Under the pieces are notes generated by a model. That model did no database searches and was not told the origin of the DNA. It was given only the letters and a program-made list of their open reading frames with translations. A DNA stretch of 64,000 nucleotides from Chlorops oryzae (Eukaryota; Arthropoda; Insecta; Diptera; Chloropidae), in NCBI GenBank assembly GCA_020466095.1, contig CM035808.1, positions 52,632,759 to 52,696,758 on the forward strand. Direction: 5' to 3'. Both the position numbers and the translations under genes were made by a program. Shown here one piece after another: positions 43,534-54,452 of the stretch. How positions within the stretch are numbered: position 1 is the stretch's first letter; the number at the start of each line of letters is the position of its first letter.

Positions 43534-44762
43534 TTAAAACGTGATCAGAAAGGTGCCATTTTTCAAATATTTCGTTTCGTTTTGTTCTTTCAAGACGGAA
43601 AGTTGATCGTTGATTATAACGATGCCATCTTCGATAGTAGTAATGGGTATTGCGTTATGGGCGGAGATTGTTCCACATGCTGCAGTGTAGTTATTTAACA
43701 GGACGTTAAGGCAGGTATTTTTCCCGATGGCCAAAAACCGACTAAATGAAAGCGTATATATCTTCTTACAATTATTCAACATAAGATATTTATAACCACA
43801 TTTTGCTACATTGTTCACTTCCAAAGTTGGGATTTTATTATCCTCATGCAGGTTCGCAAATAGCCTTCGTAACTTTTGCGATCGCAAATTTTCCGACGCT
43901 CTATGAGTGACCCTTCGAATATAATTAATTAAAGCTTATCTATTTTCCCACTGTTTCTTTCTTTTTCAAATTGATGAATTCTCATACAAATTTTGACAGT
44001 TCATTACCCATTTCGCAAAGTTTCCCACTTCGTAAAATTTGCGAAACTGCATGACCACTATTATTTGTTTTTCGCAAAATAGTTTGATTTTTGGAAATTT
44101 GACCAAGAAGGTAATAATGTCCACGTTTTGTAAAATCTTAAGCTTGGAATTTAAAATTACTTCGTTTATGCTAGTAAAATGGGGTTGATCATTTGAAGCT
44201 TTCCTAAGGCAATGGATAGCGCAATGGTATCCAGTTATCTGACTATAGCCCTGTTTCTACTACTTAATAGGTCGTAAAGATTCCCCGTCTTGATATCCTT
44301 GGATTTGGATTTGTGTAAAAGAATGTTTGCGGTACAAGTTGGACTATTTATCTGGGATTGCGTTTCTGTATTTAATACTTTCTGAAGATTATTTGCTGTG
44401 ATTAGCTCATTTTGCTTACCGCGAAACTCTGAGAAGTCATCATAGTCCGGTGTACCAGCCACATATTTTAATGCGATTCCGAGGAAATTTTTGCTTCGAG
44501 CATATCTGTGGTGCACGCGCAGAGAGTCTATGGTTTTTAATATTTGCTCCAAATCGTACTCTAACAATTTTCTCATTTGCCATTGTGGAAAAATTTTAGT
44601 AAATTTTTTGGTTGCTTCTGCTATCATAACAAAGTCTGTCAGGTTAGTTACGTGGGCCAAAGCTCCGAATTCGTCAAAAATGGCAGCATTTCCATCATAA
44701 ACTGGGATGTAGTATGGAGAAAAACACTCCAGAATGGTAGTATAGTTGGCGGGTACCCTCAT
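43534..44762 (-). pseudogene. env of errantivirus C, interrupted
   Basis: The upstream piece (44762-44235) has a basic cleavage-like site followed by a hydrophobic stretch and the AGTPDYDDF block typical of insect errantivirus envelope proteins related to baculovirus F. The downstream piece (43887-43534) is the outer part of the fusion subunit, with Cys residues, ending at a stop. In between (43888-44234) lie unrelated sequence and a small MITE (43945-44060). The gene follows integrase, as in errantiviruses. Frame loss and the insertion make it non-functional. Confidence 0.7.
43945..44060. mobile_element. Small MITE, TTCGCAAA family, copy 2 (inverted)
   Basis: Shares CATACAAATTTTGACAGTTC, TTCGTAAAATTTGCGAAACT and terminal CCCACT/ACCACTA with copy 1 at 16115-16242, in inverted orientation. 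It interrupts env C. Confidence 0.6.
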
Positions 44763-44810
44763 TATGAATATCAGAAGGCTGTAAAGAGGAATCGAATGTT
44801 ATCTTTATAA

Positions 44811-45147
44811 ACTGTTTTTCCCTCAATTTTCAGCGTGGACCCTAAGCCTTCTTGCACCACCTTTTCGACAAAAACTAGCATAAGTTTGTCTCCTAGACGT
44901 TCGATGATTTTAACATAGATATCTTGCTATTGCTTTAAGATGAGTTCAACGGTCTTATATGGCTAGTTCTAGCTTAGGACATCTTGCAATATCTGTAAGT
45001 GTACTATGGAAGCGTTCAACCTGGCCGTTAGATCCGCTATGTAGGGGTGAAGTTGTGTAGGTTTCGGCACCAAATTCATTTTTGATTAGGCTTTTAATAG
45101 TCTAAGAGTTAGGCGATTTTTGGTTGTCACAATCTAATGATTTCATA
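44811..45147 (-). pseudogene. Integrase of errantivirus C, core end and C-terminus
   Basis: After the foldback insertion the frame reads SLDCDNQKSP (second catalytic Asp), SLIKNEFGAETYTTSPLHSG and NGQVERFHSTL (catalytic Glu, about 45020). A frameshifted segment resembles the pol C-terminus (GDKLMLVFVEKV, VYKDNIRF; 44880-44815). A TAG lies near 45100. Confidence 0.75.
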
Positions 45148-45626
45148 GGAGACATGACATAAGGCACAAATGACATAAGTCACAAAAAAAAAATGACATT
45201 AGGCCCAAAAAAATTCCATACAAAATTGGGTTTTATAGCATATGACATAAGGCCCAAAAATTTGGGTTTTATGACATAAAAATATTTGGGTCTTATGTCA
45301 TTATGCCATAAGGCCCAAAAAAGAAAAATGACACAAGGCCCAAAATATTAAATGACGAAATTGTGCCTTTTGTCATATGACATAAAACCCAAATTTTTGG
45401 GCCTTATGTAATTTTTGGAAATTTTAGTTTTAAGAGGCAGTGTGGGTTTATTGATTTTATTAATCTGGATTGGAGATGAGCACGCGGACTACGCGGAAAA
45501 AAGGAGTTGAAGCCCTTGGTCAGGGCAAAAGTTGGGAAAAAACTAGATCTTTATGCACGAAAAGCTGTAAAGGTCAATCAATGGGTCAATCGGCGGTCAA
45601 AATTACACAAAAAGTCGAATTAAAAA

Positions 45627-46850
45627 CAAGTAAGAAAGCTAAAGTCGGTCAAGCCCGACTTTGAAATACCCAGCGTCCCGACATTACGAGCGCACTATGT
45701 TTTGCTTCTCTATTTGTGGGCGTGGCAGTGGGAGGGCAACATAAATTATTTCCCTACACCTTTCATTCGCCTTGGTGAACCTATGTTGCGAATTTGAAGC
45801 TTCTACTTCTTTTACTTCGGAAGTTACGAAAAATCTTCATTTGTGGGCGTGGCAGTGGGCGGGCCGCATACAATTTTTTCCTACACCTTTCGTTCGCCTT
45901 GGTGAACCTATGTTGCGAATTTGAAGCTTCAACGCCTTTTACTTCGGAAGTTACGAAAAATCTTTATTTGTGGGCGTGGCAGTGGGCGGGCCACAAAAAA
46001 TTTTTTCCTACACCTTTCATTCGCCTTGGTGAACCTATGTTGCGAATTCGAAGCTTCTACGCCTTTTACTTCGGAAGTTACGAAAAAACTTCATTTGTGG
46101 GCGTGGCAGTGGGCGGGCCATAAAAAAAATTTTCCTACACCTTTCATTTGTCTTGGTGAACCTATGTTGCGAATTTGAAGCTTCTACGCCTTTTACTTCG
46201 GAAGTTATGAAAATTCTCTATTTGTGGGCGTGGCAGTGGGCGGGCTACATAAATTTTTGTTCCTACACCTTTCATTTGCCTTAGGCAACCTATGCTGCGA
46301 ATTTGAAGCTTCTACGCCTTTTACTTCACAAGTTACGATAAGCCCTTATTTTTGGGCTTATTTGTGGGCGTGGCTCGAGGAGGGCGGCGTCCATTTTTTG
46401 CCAGGATATGTCCCTTTTCGTAGTTTACCAGTACACCAAATATCAATGGAATGTGTTGACTGGTTCGCAAGTTACAAGCATTTTACTGAAAACACATTAT
46501 ATTCATTTGTGGGCGTGGCAGTGGGCGGATGTCTCCAATTTTTACTTAGGATCATACTCGGATCCCGATATACCTGTGTGCCAAATTTCGACTTGATTGG
46601 TCCAGCCGTTTCGGAGGAGATCCGACCACGGACGGACGGACAGACGGACAGACGGACAGACGGACAGACGGACGGACGGACGGACGGACAGACGGACAGA
46701 CGGACAGACGGACAGACGGACATGTCTAAATCGATTCAGTTTTTGATCCTGATCATTTCTATATATATTTTTCTATAGCTCCGGAGCTTAATTCTCCCTG
46801 TTACAAGATTTGCACAAAACTAATATACCCCGCTTACGCTGGGTATAAAA
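45627..46850 (-). mobile_element. DINE-1/Helentron-like element (copy C)
   Basis: Minus-strand copy of the first subfamily: CAAGTAAGAAAGC end at 45627, 127-bp units from 45716, (GACGGACA)n at 46625-46722, terminal hairpin CCCCGCTTACGCTGGGTATA to 46850. It lies in the middle of the foldback. Confidence 0.75.
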
Positions 46851-46854
46851 AGCG

Positions 46855-46915
46855 TGCCGATAGCGGGGGTGCGAAGCGGAGCGAAGCGAGCGAGCAGGGG
46901 GCGAAGCCCCCTCAT
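46855..46915. repeat. GC-rich palindromic cluster
   Basis: GCGAAGCGGAGCGAAGCGAG followed by the hairpin AGGGGGCGAAGCCCCCT (46898-46914), far more GC-rich than its surroundings. It lies between the DINE end and the foldback arm. Nature unknown. Confidence 0.5.
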
Positions 46916-47411
46916 CACAATAGCGTAAAACATTAAGTCTGTGTCCTACATTAAAATTTCTAAAGTTTTTGAGTATTTTCTATTTTATACCCAACAGACG
47001 TCGTCAAGTACCAATCGAGATAGACCATATTAAATTTATATAGAAAAGATTAGCGTCACCAGGAAATTTAGACGCAAAATTGCGGAAAGACCGCATTTGC
47101 GAAATATCGGCGGTCAAAGTTACACAAAAACTCGAATTTAATATTTTGGGCCTTGTGTCATTTTTTTTTTGGGTTTTATGTCATATGACATAAGTCCCAA
47201 AAATTTTTAAAAATTAAAATTGGGTTTTATGTCATATGACATAAGGCACAATTTCGTCATGAAATTTTTGGGTCTTGTGTCATATTTTTTTTTGGGACTT
47301 ATGTAATTTTTTTTTTTTGGGCCTTATGTCATAAAATTTTGGGTTTTATTTTTTGGGCCTTATGTCTTTTTTTTTGTGACTTATGTCATTTGTGCCTTAT
47401 GTCATGTCGCC

Positions 47412-47781
47412 GTTTTCATACCCTTAAAAATTCAAGATTTCTAAAAGGGCTGTTCTAACATCGATAATGGCTCTTGAAGATATTGGTTTTGAGATTGCAA
47501 ATTTAGAAAATTTATTATAAACACGTAAGGAAATATTTCTTGTCTATATTATAAATATCCATATGCAAGATCTCGCCTGGGAGTGGTGGTATAGCAGTTT
47601 CTCTTATTTGTTGTTTGTGAGGGTGTCGTTCGTATTTTGTCTCACGGCATGTTTTGCACTGAACCCTGACAGTTTTTAGTTTCTTCTTTAAGTTCGGGAA
47701 AAAATAATCTGCGAGTACTTGCGATGCGTTTTCTGCGTTTGAACGTTGAGCTCTATTGTGTTCGTTTATGGGAATCTCCAT
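47412..47781 (-). pseudogene. Integrase of errantivirus C, zinc domain and core start
   Basis: NEHNRAQRSNAENASQVLAD, FFPNLKKKL, CKTCRETKYERHP form the HHCC zinc domain; PPLPGEILHMDIYNID carries the first catalytic Asp (about 47560). A frameshift near 47515 is followed by KFAISKPISSRAIIDV and then the foldback insertion at 47411. Confidence 0.78.
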
Positions 47782-48105
47782 CTGGTCATCAGCATTGAAA
47801 ACGTCGGTGACGAATTTATTTGCATAGAGGGTTTATAGAGTCTTCGATGTGTTTGAGGAGATATTCGGTATCTTTATAAAATATGGTATGACAAACGCGG
47901 TTTTGGAAAAGTATTTTTTATTTGTCTTTTAGATTCAGTGCTGGATGTAGGCAAAATTTGATTTTTGAAACAGTTTATTGGATTATCTACTGCAGGGATG
48001 ATATCGGTAAGCAATATTTCGCTACCGCAAGCCTGTATTGAAAATGTAGACGTGCAGTCTGTTATTATATTGATATATTGTCGTGAAACGGCATCGGCAA
48101 CGATA

Positions 48106-48748
48106 TTATTTTTGCTCGTATTGTAAAAAAAATTTCGGGGAGTACTTTTCTATAAATGCTCTCCACCGCCTAAGTTTTGAATTTGGATTTTTATCAGAAA
48201 TAGAAAACGTTAGGGGTTGATGGTCTGTGAATATATAAATTTTGTTAACGCCGTATAGATAGTGTCTTAGGCTTTTCAGCGCCCAAGCATTGGCCAACAG
48301 TTCACGTTCAGTTGTGGCGTAATTTTCTGCAGCAGGAGATAGGATTCTTGAGATTATAGTTATAGGTCGACCGTTCTGAGAAATAATTGCCCCGACAGCA
48401 TGGGAAGATGCGTCGTAAAGTCGAATAGTTTTTCAAAGTTTGGATATAAAATGAGTACGTCCTCAGAAGCGAGGAGTCGCTTTTTAATTTTTCAAATGCA
48501 GGGCTTCTGCGTCGATTGAAATCATTACAAGTTTGGATTGTTTAGCTCTTATATGACCATTGTCATCACGCAAGTACTTCGTCAGCGGCTTCGCTATTGC
48601 CGCATAATCCTTATCAAATCGTCTGTAGTACCCTGCAAGACCTAAGAAGGACCTTAATGTAAAGGGCAGTTTGTAGTTGACGGCTTGGGCTGGTTTAAAT
48701 ACCCTTAGTTGAAACGACTAACCCCAAAAATTCCACTGTATCCCTAAA
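48106..48748 (-). pseudogene. RT end, connection and RNase H of errantivirus C
   Basis: Starting at the DINE border: TVEFLGLVVSTKGI, then a frameshift, FTLRSFLGLAGYYRRF, AAIAKPLTKYLR, more degraded sequence, and RNase H with NAWALKSLRHYLYG and IFTDHQPLTF (Asp; about 48230). The upstream RT part lies at 53922-54450 beyond the DINE/MULE and X4 insertions. Confidence 0.78.
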
Positions 48749-49671
48749 CAAGTAAGGGTGTTATTTTTGATATCGAGAGGTGTTTAAGGCCATAAGGCCC
48801 CATATACCGACTTTTGTTAAATTTCTTAATGAAAACCTCCCCTTTGCCACGCCCACTTTTCCAACTTTTTGGAATTCTAATCAGAGGCTTACATTAACGC
48901 TCAAATTCTAAGTTTCATTGAAATAGTTGGAAAGTTAGATATTGGAGCAGTTTTGAGATTTTTGTGACAGACCTTAGTACTAGAGGTACCCCTAGTAATG
49001 GACCTACCAAAGAAATTTTTGGGGAGTATGTTAACGGCTACAAAGGAAGAACAGATGCCAAATTCTATTCAAATCCCATTTTAATTTCGGGTGTAGCAGG
49101 GAATTTTCGAAAAACGCCCTTCAGCCATGCCCACTTTTCCAATTTTTGTAAATTGAATAAACTGTCTTAAAATATGTCCAACTATCGATTTTCACCCAAA
49201 TATCTTGAAAAAAATCCGGTCTTAGAGCAGTTTTTGTGATTTGCGTAACAGACCCTAGTACTAGAGGTACCCCTAAAAATGGTCCGATCGGATCCATTCT
49301 CGAACTTGTGCCTACTCATGTCCCCATGAGGACGCATACGAAATTTTGTTAGGATAACTCAACGGCTCCACGAAATATTGCCCCAATCGAAATGGCCCCA
49401 AAAAGGAAAATGAAAAATTCCCATTAAAATAGGGCATTTTTTCATTATGAAAAACATCCCGAATGAAAATCGCCACAACGTAGTGAAATATAGCCCCAAT
49501 GGGGCCAATTTTCATATACCTACTTTGGGGCACATTTTCATTATAAAATTTTGTCCAAAATAGAATAATGAAAATAACCGCAAAATGTATTTTTAAGTAT
49601 ATATTTAAGTGAAAACTTGCAAGGTGTCATTTACATCTGCTCTACAGTTGGGACATTTGCAATTCGATTGA

Positions 49672-50479
49672 TTTTTATACCCAGCGTAAGCGGGGTATAT
49701 TAGTTTTGTGCGAATCTTGTAACAGGGAGAACTAAGCTCCGGAGATATAGACATATATATAATATATAGAAATGATCAGGATCAAAAACTGAATCGATTT
49801 AGACATGTCCGTCTGTCCGTCCGTCCGTCCGTCCGTCTGTCCGTCTGTCCGTCCGTCCGTGGTCGGATCTCCTCCGAAAGGGCTGGACCAATCAAGTCGA
49901 AATTTGGCACACAGGTATATCGGGATCCGAGTATGATCCTAAGTAAAAATGGGAGACATCCGCCCACTGCCACGCCCACAAATGAATATAATGTGTTTTC
50001 AGTAAATTGTTTGTATCTTGCGAACCACTCAACACATTCCATTGATATTTGGTGTACTGGTAAACTACAAAAAGGGACATATCCTGGCAAAAAATGGACG
50101 CCGCCCTCCGTGAGCCACGCCCACAAATAAGCCCACAAATAAGGGCTTATCGTAACTTGTGAAGTAAAAGGCGTAGAAGCTTCAAATTCGCAACATAGGT
50201 TCACCAAGGCGAATGAAAGGTGTAGGTAAAATTTTTATGTGGCCCGCCCACTGCCACGCCCACAAATGAAGATTTTTCGTGACTTCCGAAGTAAAAGGCG
50301 TAGAAGCTTCAAATTCGCAACATAGGTTCACCAAGGCGAATGAAGGGTGTAGGGAAATAATTTATGTGGCCCTCCCACTGCCACGCCCACAAATAGAAAA
50401 GGAAAACATAGTGAACTCATAATGTCGGGACGCTGGGTATTTTAAAGTCGGGCTTGACCGACTTTAGCTTTCTTACTTG
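49672..50479 (+). mobile_element. DINE-1/Helentron-like element (copy D) inside the MULE RING exon
   Basis: Plus copy: TTTTATACCCAGCGTAAGCG, (GTCY)n at 49805-49862, only two 127-bp units, CTTACTTG end at 50479. It separates the last RING cysteines of the MULE protein (CKCPNC, about 49660-49640) from the rest (50497 up). Confidence 0.75.
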
Positions 50480-50496
50480 TTGGCAATTGCGTCCGC

Positions 50497-51266
50497 CTAA
50501 AGTATTAATAAGCATTCGCTGCATAATTTCATGTGTCTACAAGGCAAAAGCGCAACATTTGGACGTCTCTCCTGGCATATTAAGCAATCATCAGACGTGG
50601 TTGGTATATCTTCATTGCCCGATGGTTCACTTTCTTCTTCCTCTTCAAAGTCTTCCTCAAAAACGTTGGGAAGATTGGTTTCCTTATAAGCTATTCTTGT
50701 AAGAAAGGTTGTCGCAGTAATTTTACCTTCGTCTAAAAGTTTTGTTGCTTCAACTATATGTTGCTGGTTTTTAACGTCACGGCCCCTTTTAGGTTTCTTA
50801 GCCAAACCTCCACTTTCTGATACAATTGCGAAATTCTTACTTTTAAAGAACTCCTCCCGTTGTACCATTTTAACGAATTTGAAGAAATTTCCACTTTTTT
50901 CAATTGTTTTACCCAAAACTCCGTTGTAAGCCTCAATAGCAGACGTTGTTCGGATATTTCGTTGATAAACGGAGAAGTTTTCAAAACCAACCTGAAGAAA
51001 GGTAAATATAATAAAAATTTCTTAAAAACCCAATTAACAAATTATACCTTTAGCATCCATTGTTTTTGAAAATAATTTAGAAATGGTGAAAATTTGCAAT
51101 TACTGTCCATTAATAGAATCTTTCCCTTAATTTGACTGAATGCCTGGGGTATACATTTTGGTGGTAATAATGGAAGTGCCATTAATTTTTTGTACTCCGT
51201 GAATACCGGTTGAGACGATCGTATGTATTTCGAAAGCTGGGGCCACTTGCACATATTACGCCTCAA
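50497..51266 (-). pseudogene. MULE transposase C-terminal region with RING finger
   Basis: Exon 1 (51266-51050): MCKWPQLSKYIRSSQPVFTE, LMALPLLPPKCIPQAFSQIK, FSPFLNYFQKQWMLKV, the usual end of the MULE transposase. Exon 2 (about 50990-50497) continues NISEQRL-like and GKTIEKSGNFFKFVKMVQRE, then an acidic linker and a C3HC4 RING start (CLICQERRPNVALLPCRHMK, LCSEC). The final two Cys lie beyond DINE copy D, in a frame offset by one. RING plus FLYWCH is a known layout for insect MULEs of the Phantom type (from memory). Confidence 0.75.
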
Positions 51267-51608
51267 TGCTTGGCAAAAATGAAACCTATAAAGTAATAAG
51301 TTTTTCGCAAGTAACTAGTTGTATATAAACATTTTTAGCATACATTGCACGATCGTGAGTGGTATTCCCGAAAATCTGTGAGCGCCAAATATCGCGGTGT
51401 TTGGCGAAAATTTTTTAATAAAAATCGCGCGAATGATTCTCGGCATCAAGAGAAAGTCCATAATTTTTCCAAATTTTCTCATAGTTAAAGCAATCAATAA
51501 CATCCTGCGGAAATTTAGGACTTTTAATGAAATTTTTGCTAATTCGATACTGAATCCCTCTCTGAATTTTCGAAAATTTAATATTTCGAGTGTCACTTTG
51601 TAGTCTAA

Positions 51609-52001
51609 GGCCCGTTTTCTGAATGTCCGGTTAAAGTCTAGATTAACTAACCGGCAGTTAAACTAATCGAATGATTAAAAGTGTCGGTTAACCATTTCGT
51701 TTTCTCAATGTCTAAATGATTTGTTCTGGTTAATAAACAAGAAGTTGGCAACGCGTTCAAAAAAAATCTGTTTCTCAATGTCAAAACGACTGAGAAATGT
51801 TAATTTGTAATAAACAAATGCTAAATGTGCTATAACAAAGCTACTAGATCTAAACACCAGCTGTTTCTTACAAATAAATTTAATCGGCAGATGAGCGTCG
51901 GTTAAGGTTTGTGCCTTAATCGTATTTTGAGAAAACGAAACTTGATTTTTTGTTAAAATAACTTCCGGTTACGGTTAAACCGGACATTCAGAAAACGGGC
52001 C
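51609..52001. mobile_element. PIF/Harbinger-like MITE
   Basis: 393 bp. Inverted ends GGCCCGTTTTCTGAATGTCC at both sides, flanked by TAA (51606-51608 and 52002-52004); a 5-bp CTAAG reading is equally possible. Interior repeats of GGTTAA. It lies in the MULE where the catalytic exon would be. Confidence 0.75.
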
Positions 52002-52074
52002 TAAGAATTGTAAAATGAATATTCCATTTAAAATTTCAGTGTATAAACGATAAGAGGGGCTTTTGTAATGAAAA

Positions 52075-52419
52075 TTACCTTTCGCACGTTTTACGGTACG
52101 CGTTCCTTATAGTGTTGATTGCATTCAATTCACATCCAAATGACCCGGAAGCATTTTCACATTCTCTCTTTATCTCATTAAGAGCATTTAGTTCATTAAA
52201 TTTTTGTTCTTGAGTTTCATGATTATGGTCAATGAAATTTTTCGCCAGTTCGCATTTCCCATTTGGTAAGAAATTTACCCTTGCCGGGCAATCCTTAAAC
52301 CAACACTCGTATTTTACAACATTATTGTAAGTAGACTTCTTCCTATAAATCATTTTTTGTTCACAGACATAAAGTAAACGGCTATCCACCTTTTTTCCGG
52401 TGAAAAAAATGCACTCCAT
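52075..52419 (-). CDS. FLYWCH zinc-finger exon of the MULE
   Basis: Starts at ATG 52419 (MECIFFTGKKVDSRLLYVCE). FLYWCH layout: FFTGKK, LLYVCEQKMIYRKK, YECWFKDCPARV, FIDHNHE (Cys, Cys, His, His). An open frame of 114 codons ending in RNAYRKTCER, then probably a splice site. FLYWCH binds DNA in Mutator-like transposases; the following DDE exon is absent here. Confidence 0.78.
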   Translation of the reverse strand: MECIFFTGKKVDSRLLYVCEQKMIYRKKSTYNNVVKYECWFKDCPARVNFLPNGKCELAKNFIDHNHETQEQKFNELNALNEIKRECENASGSFGCELNAINTIRNAYRKTCER

Positions 52420-53216
52420 AATATTTTTTTCTTATTTGCTTGAACTTCTTTCACAGATAATCTTTATTTATGCACTCAAAACAGGAATAATCCTTTTATC
52501 ACAGGATAGCTAATATATAATTGAAGGACTGAAAATAGGATCAAACTTTTTATCACAGGATATTATAGAGGATTGCACGTTCCCAATATTACTAAGGTAA
52601 TATGCTAGCAGCATAAAGCTTATACTTCGAATAAATTCTACCGATTTCCACATCAAAAAAGAAAACTTTTCATTTATGTCACAGGTAAAGTGATGTTAGT
52701 TTTAATTTTTGAAAACGAAAAATCGTCCCAAAGTATAAAAAACAAAAAAATGGGGTCAATTTTCACACTCAAAATTTTTCTTAACTTGGGGCAAATTTTC
52801 ACTATGAACTATTGCCGCAAAATTGAACATGAAAACTTGCCCCAAAAGACGAAATTTCGCCCCAAATTTTCGTGTTGTTGTACTCTATATAATTTTTCAG
52901 GCCATTCTTCATTTTCCTTTTTGGGGCCATTTCGATGGGGGCCATATTTCGTGGAGCCTAACTCTAACTCAACTCCTTCGATAAGAAAACTGTATACAGA
53001 CAGCCAGACGGACAGACAGACAGACAGACAGAGGGACATGTCTATATCGAATCTCCTGGTGACGCTGATCATTTATATATATATTTTGTATGGTCTATCT
53101 CGACTGGTTCTGGGTGTTACACACAACCACACAAACGCAATATACCCTCGACACAGGCTGTTTCGGGTACAAAAACTTCGATTTCTCGAGGGAAACTCTC
53201 ATGTTTGCGTCATATA

Positions 53217-53890
53217 CCACGTTTATACGGACACATATGCCGGTTTTATTGAAACTGCTTTAACTCAGAACGCATCCATAAACCGATTTCCAAAACGTTT
53301 TGAAAGTTCGAAGTGTGTTGAGTCCTACTCATTTTTAAATCGCTTCTTTCTTTCTCCGTTCGCTAGCTTCAATCGTATAAATCATCGATAGTTTCAAATC
53401 GGTTTGAAAAACAGTTGACGCTTGTGAATGTTTCTTACCGTAGCTTGCCATGCTTTATGATAATAGTTTTAAAGCGATTTTTCTGAGTTCACTTTATGAA
53501 CACTTTCATAAACCACGTTTATACAGCGGAATGAATGAAACCGCATCAGACCAAGACGGTTTTTCATGCGCGTTTATACGCACACTATTTTACAGATCTG
53601 ATTAGACTATCAAAAATAGCCAAAATATCGAGAAATCGCCAAATATGGCAGCCCTAACCTTAACAGACCTGTATGTGTCGATATGAATCAGCTGATGATG
53701 ATATTTCTCGAGGCACTTCGAAGCGTTTATGCATCACTACAAGTCGATTTCACATTTTCATGTCGTTTTGAAAAGGCGACACTAGTCGATGCGGTAAAAT
53801 TTTTCAGTGCGAATCAGTGACCCGTTTATGTATGCGTTTTCGCACAAATCGTTTTCACTGAAATCGGATTGAAGATGCGTACAAACGTGG
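53217..53890. mobile_element. TA-flanked non-autonomous element with dispersed CGTTTATACG motifs ('X4')
   Basis: 674 bp. Inverted ends CCACGTTTATACGGAC / CCACGTTTGTACGCAT (inverted), flanked by TA (53215-53216 and 53891-53892). Copies of the end motif lie inside: about 53276 (inverted), 53516, 53567, 53725 and 53823. It interrupts pol of element C together with the neighbouring DINE. Confidence 0.7.
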
Positions 53891-53921
53891 TAATTAACAC
53901 TGGCAAAAAAAGTGTTCTGAG

Positions 53922-54452
53922 TCATGCCGTCTCGGGTCCTGGCGATTTAACAGTTCGTATAAATAAGCTAATATTTCTTTGTATTTTATCGATGTCATTA
54001 ATATGTTTCTCCTCAGATTCTGAAAATATGATGATGTCATCAATGTAGACATGGCATGATCGCCCGATCTCATAACGAAGGAAATTATCTATGGCACGCT
54101 GAAAATTACGGGGCACATTTCTTAGGCAGAATGGCAGGCGGCAGAACTCGAATTTGCCATTATTTACGGTAAATACCGTCTTCTCTCGATCGCTTTCAGC
54201 TAGGTTTATTTGGTGGAATCCACTCTTTAGATCCAAGATTTGCAAGTATTACGGACGGATCAGGTATGGGGTACCTGTCTGCAATTGTTTTGAAATTGAG
54301 TTTCGTATAATCAAAGACGAGACGCTTGTTTGGCCTACCCTGCTCATCCAAACGTTTTTTTATCCACAACCCATACGGGACTGTTGAAGGGTGATCTAGA
54401 AGGCCTAAATATGCTATCGCGCAATAGTTTTTCTACCACACTGTGGACGAAT
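53922..54452 (-). pseudogene. Reverse transcriptase of errantivirus C
   Basis: From 54450 down: RT N-terminal blocks with several stops and frame changes (KRLVFDYTKLNFKTIADRYP), then an open part 54245-53922 with LDLKSGFHQINLAESD, FEFCRLPFCLRN and the YIDD active site (about 54045). It ends at foreign sequence by 53940. PFCLRN where PFGLKN is usual, plus the stops, shows decay. Confidence 0.8.

Larger units (their letters stand above)
45148..47411. mobile_element. Foldback (FB/MULE-like) element with micro-repeat arms and a DINE inside
   Basis: Inverted ends GGAGACATGACATAAGGCAC / GGCGACATGACATAAGGCAC (inverted). The arms (45148-45420; 47150-47411) consist of repeated TGACATAAGGCCCAAAAA blocks of about 17-25 bp in both orientations. 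Flanks show a 9-bp duplication with one mismatch (GATTTCATA 45139-45147; GTTTTCATA 47412-47420). Arms of small repeats plus 9 bp is the FB/Mutator-like pattern. It split the integrase of element C. Noncoding. Confidence 0.8.
49364..52958 (-). mobile_element. Mutator-like (MULE) transposon, internally deleted
   Basis: Inverted ends of about 50 bp beginning GGCTCCACGAAATATTGCCC (left) and GGCTCCACGAAATATGGCCC (right, inverted). Subterminal TGGGGCMAATTTTCA repeats fill both ends. A 9-bp duplication TAACTCAAC lies at 49355-49363 and 52965-52973; on the right 6 extra bases (TAACTC) separate it from the TIR. It carries FLYWCH (52075-52419) and C-terminal RING (51266-49625) pieces on the minus strand; the catalytic core is missing. 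A DINE (49672-50479) and a Harbinger-like MITE (51609-52001) are nested. Confidence 0.8.
48749..53175 (-). mobile_element. DINE-like element, second subfamily (copy E), split by a MULE
   Basis: The left part 48749-49363 starts CAAGTAAGGGTGTTAT and has two CCTAGTACTAGAGGTACCCC-type blocks. The right part 52965-53175 has a (GACAGACAGACG) run and the end hairpin CTCGACACAGGCTGTTTCGG. It pairs with copy F (56361-57242), which is intact across the MULE site. It shares the CAAGTAAG / GGTATAAAA termini of the first subfamily but not its 127-bp repeat. Confidence 0.68.

Noticed and set aside
51315..51596. 93-codon minus frame in the MULE as the missing catalytic exon
   Set aside because: It has no DDE-type motif and no resemblance to MULE cores; likely noncoding.
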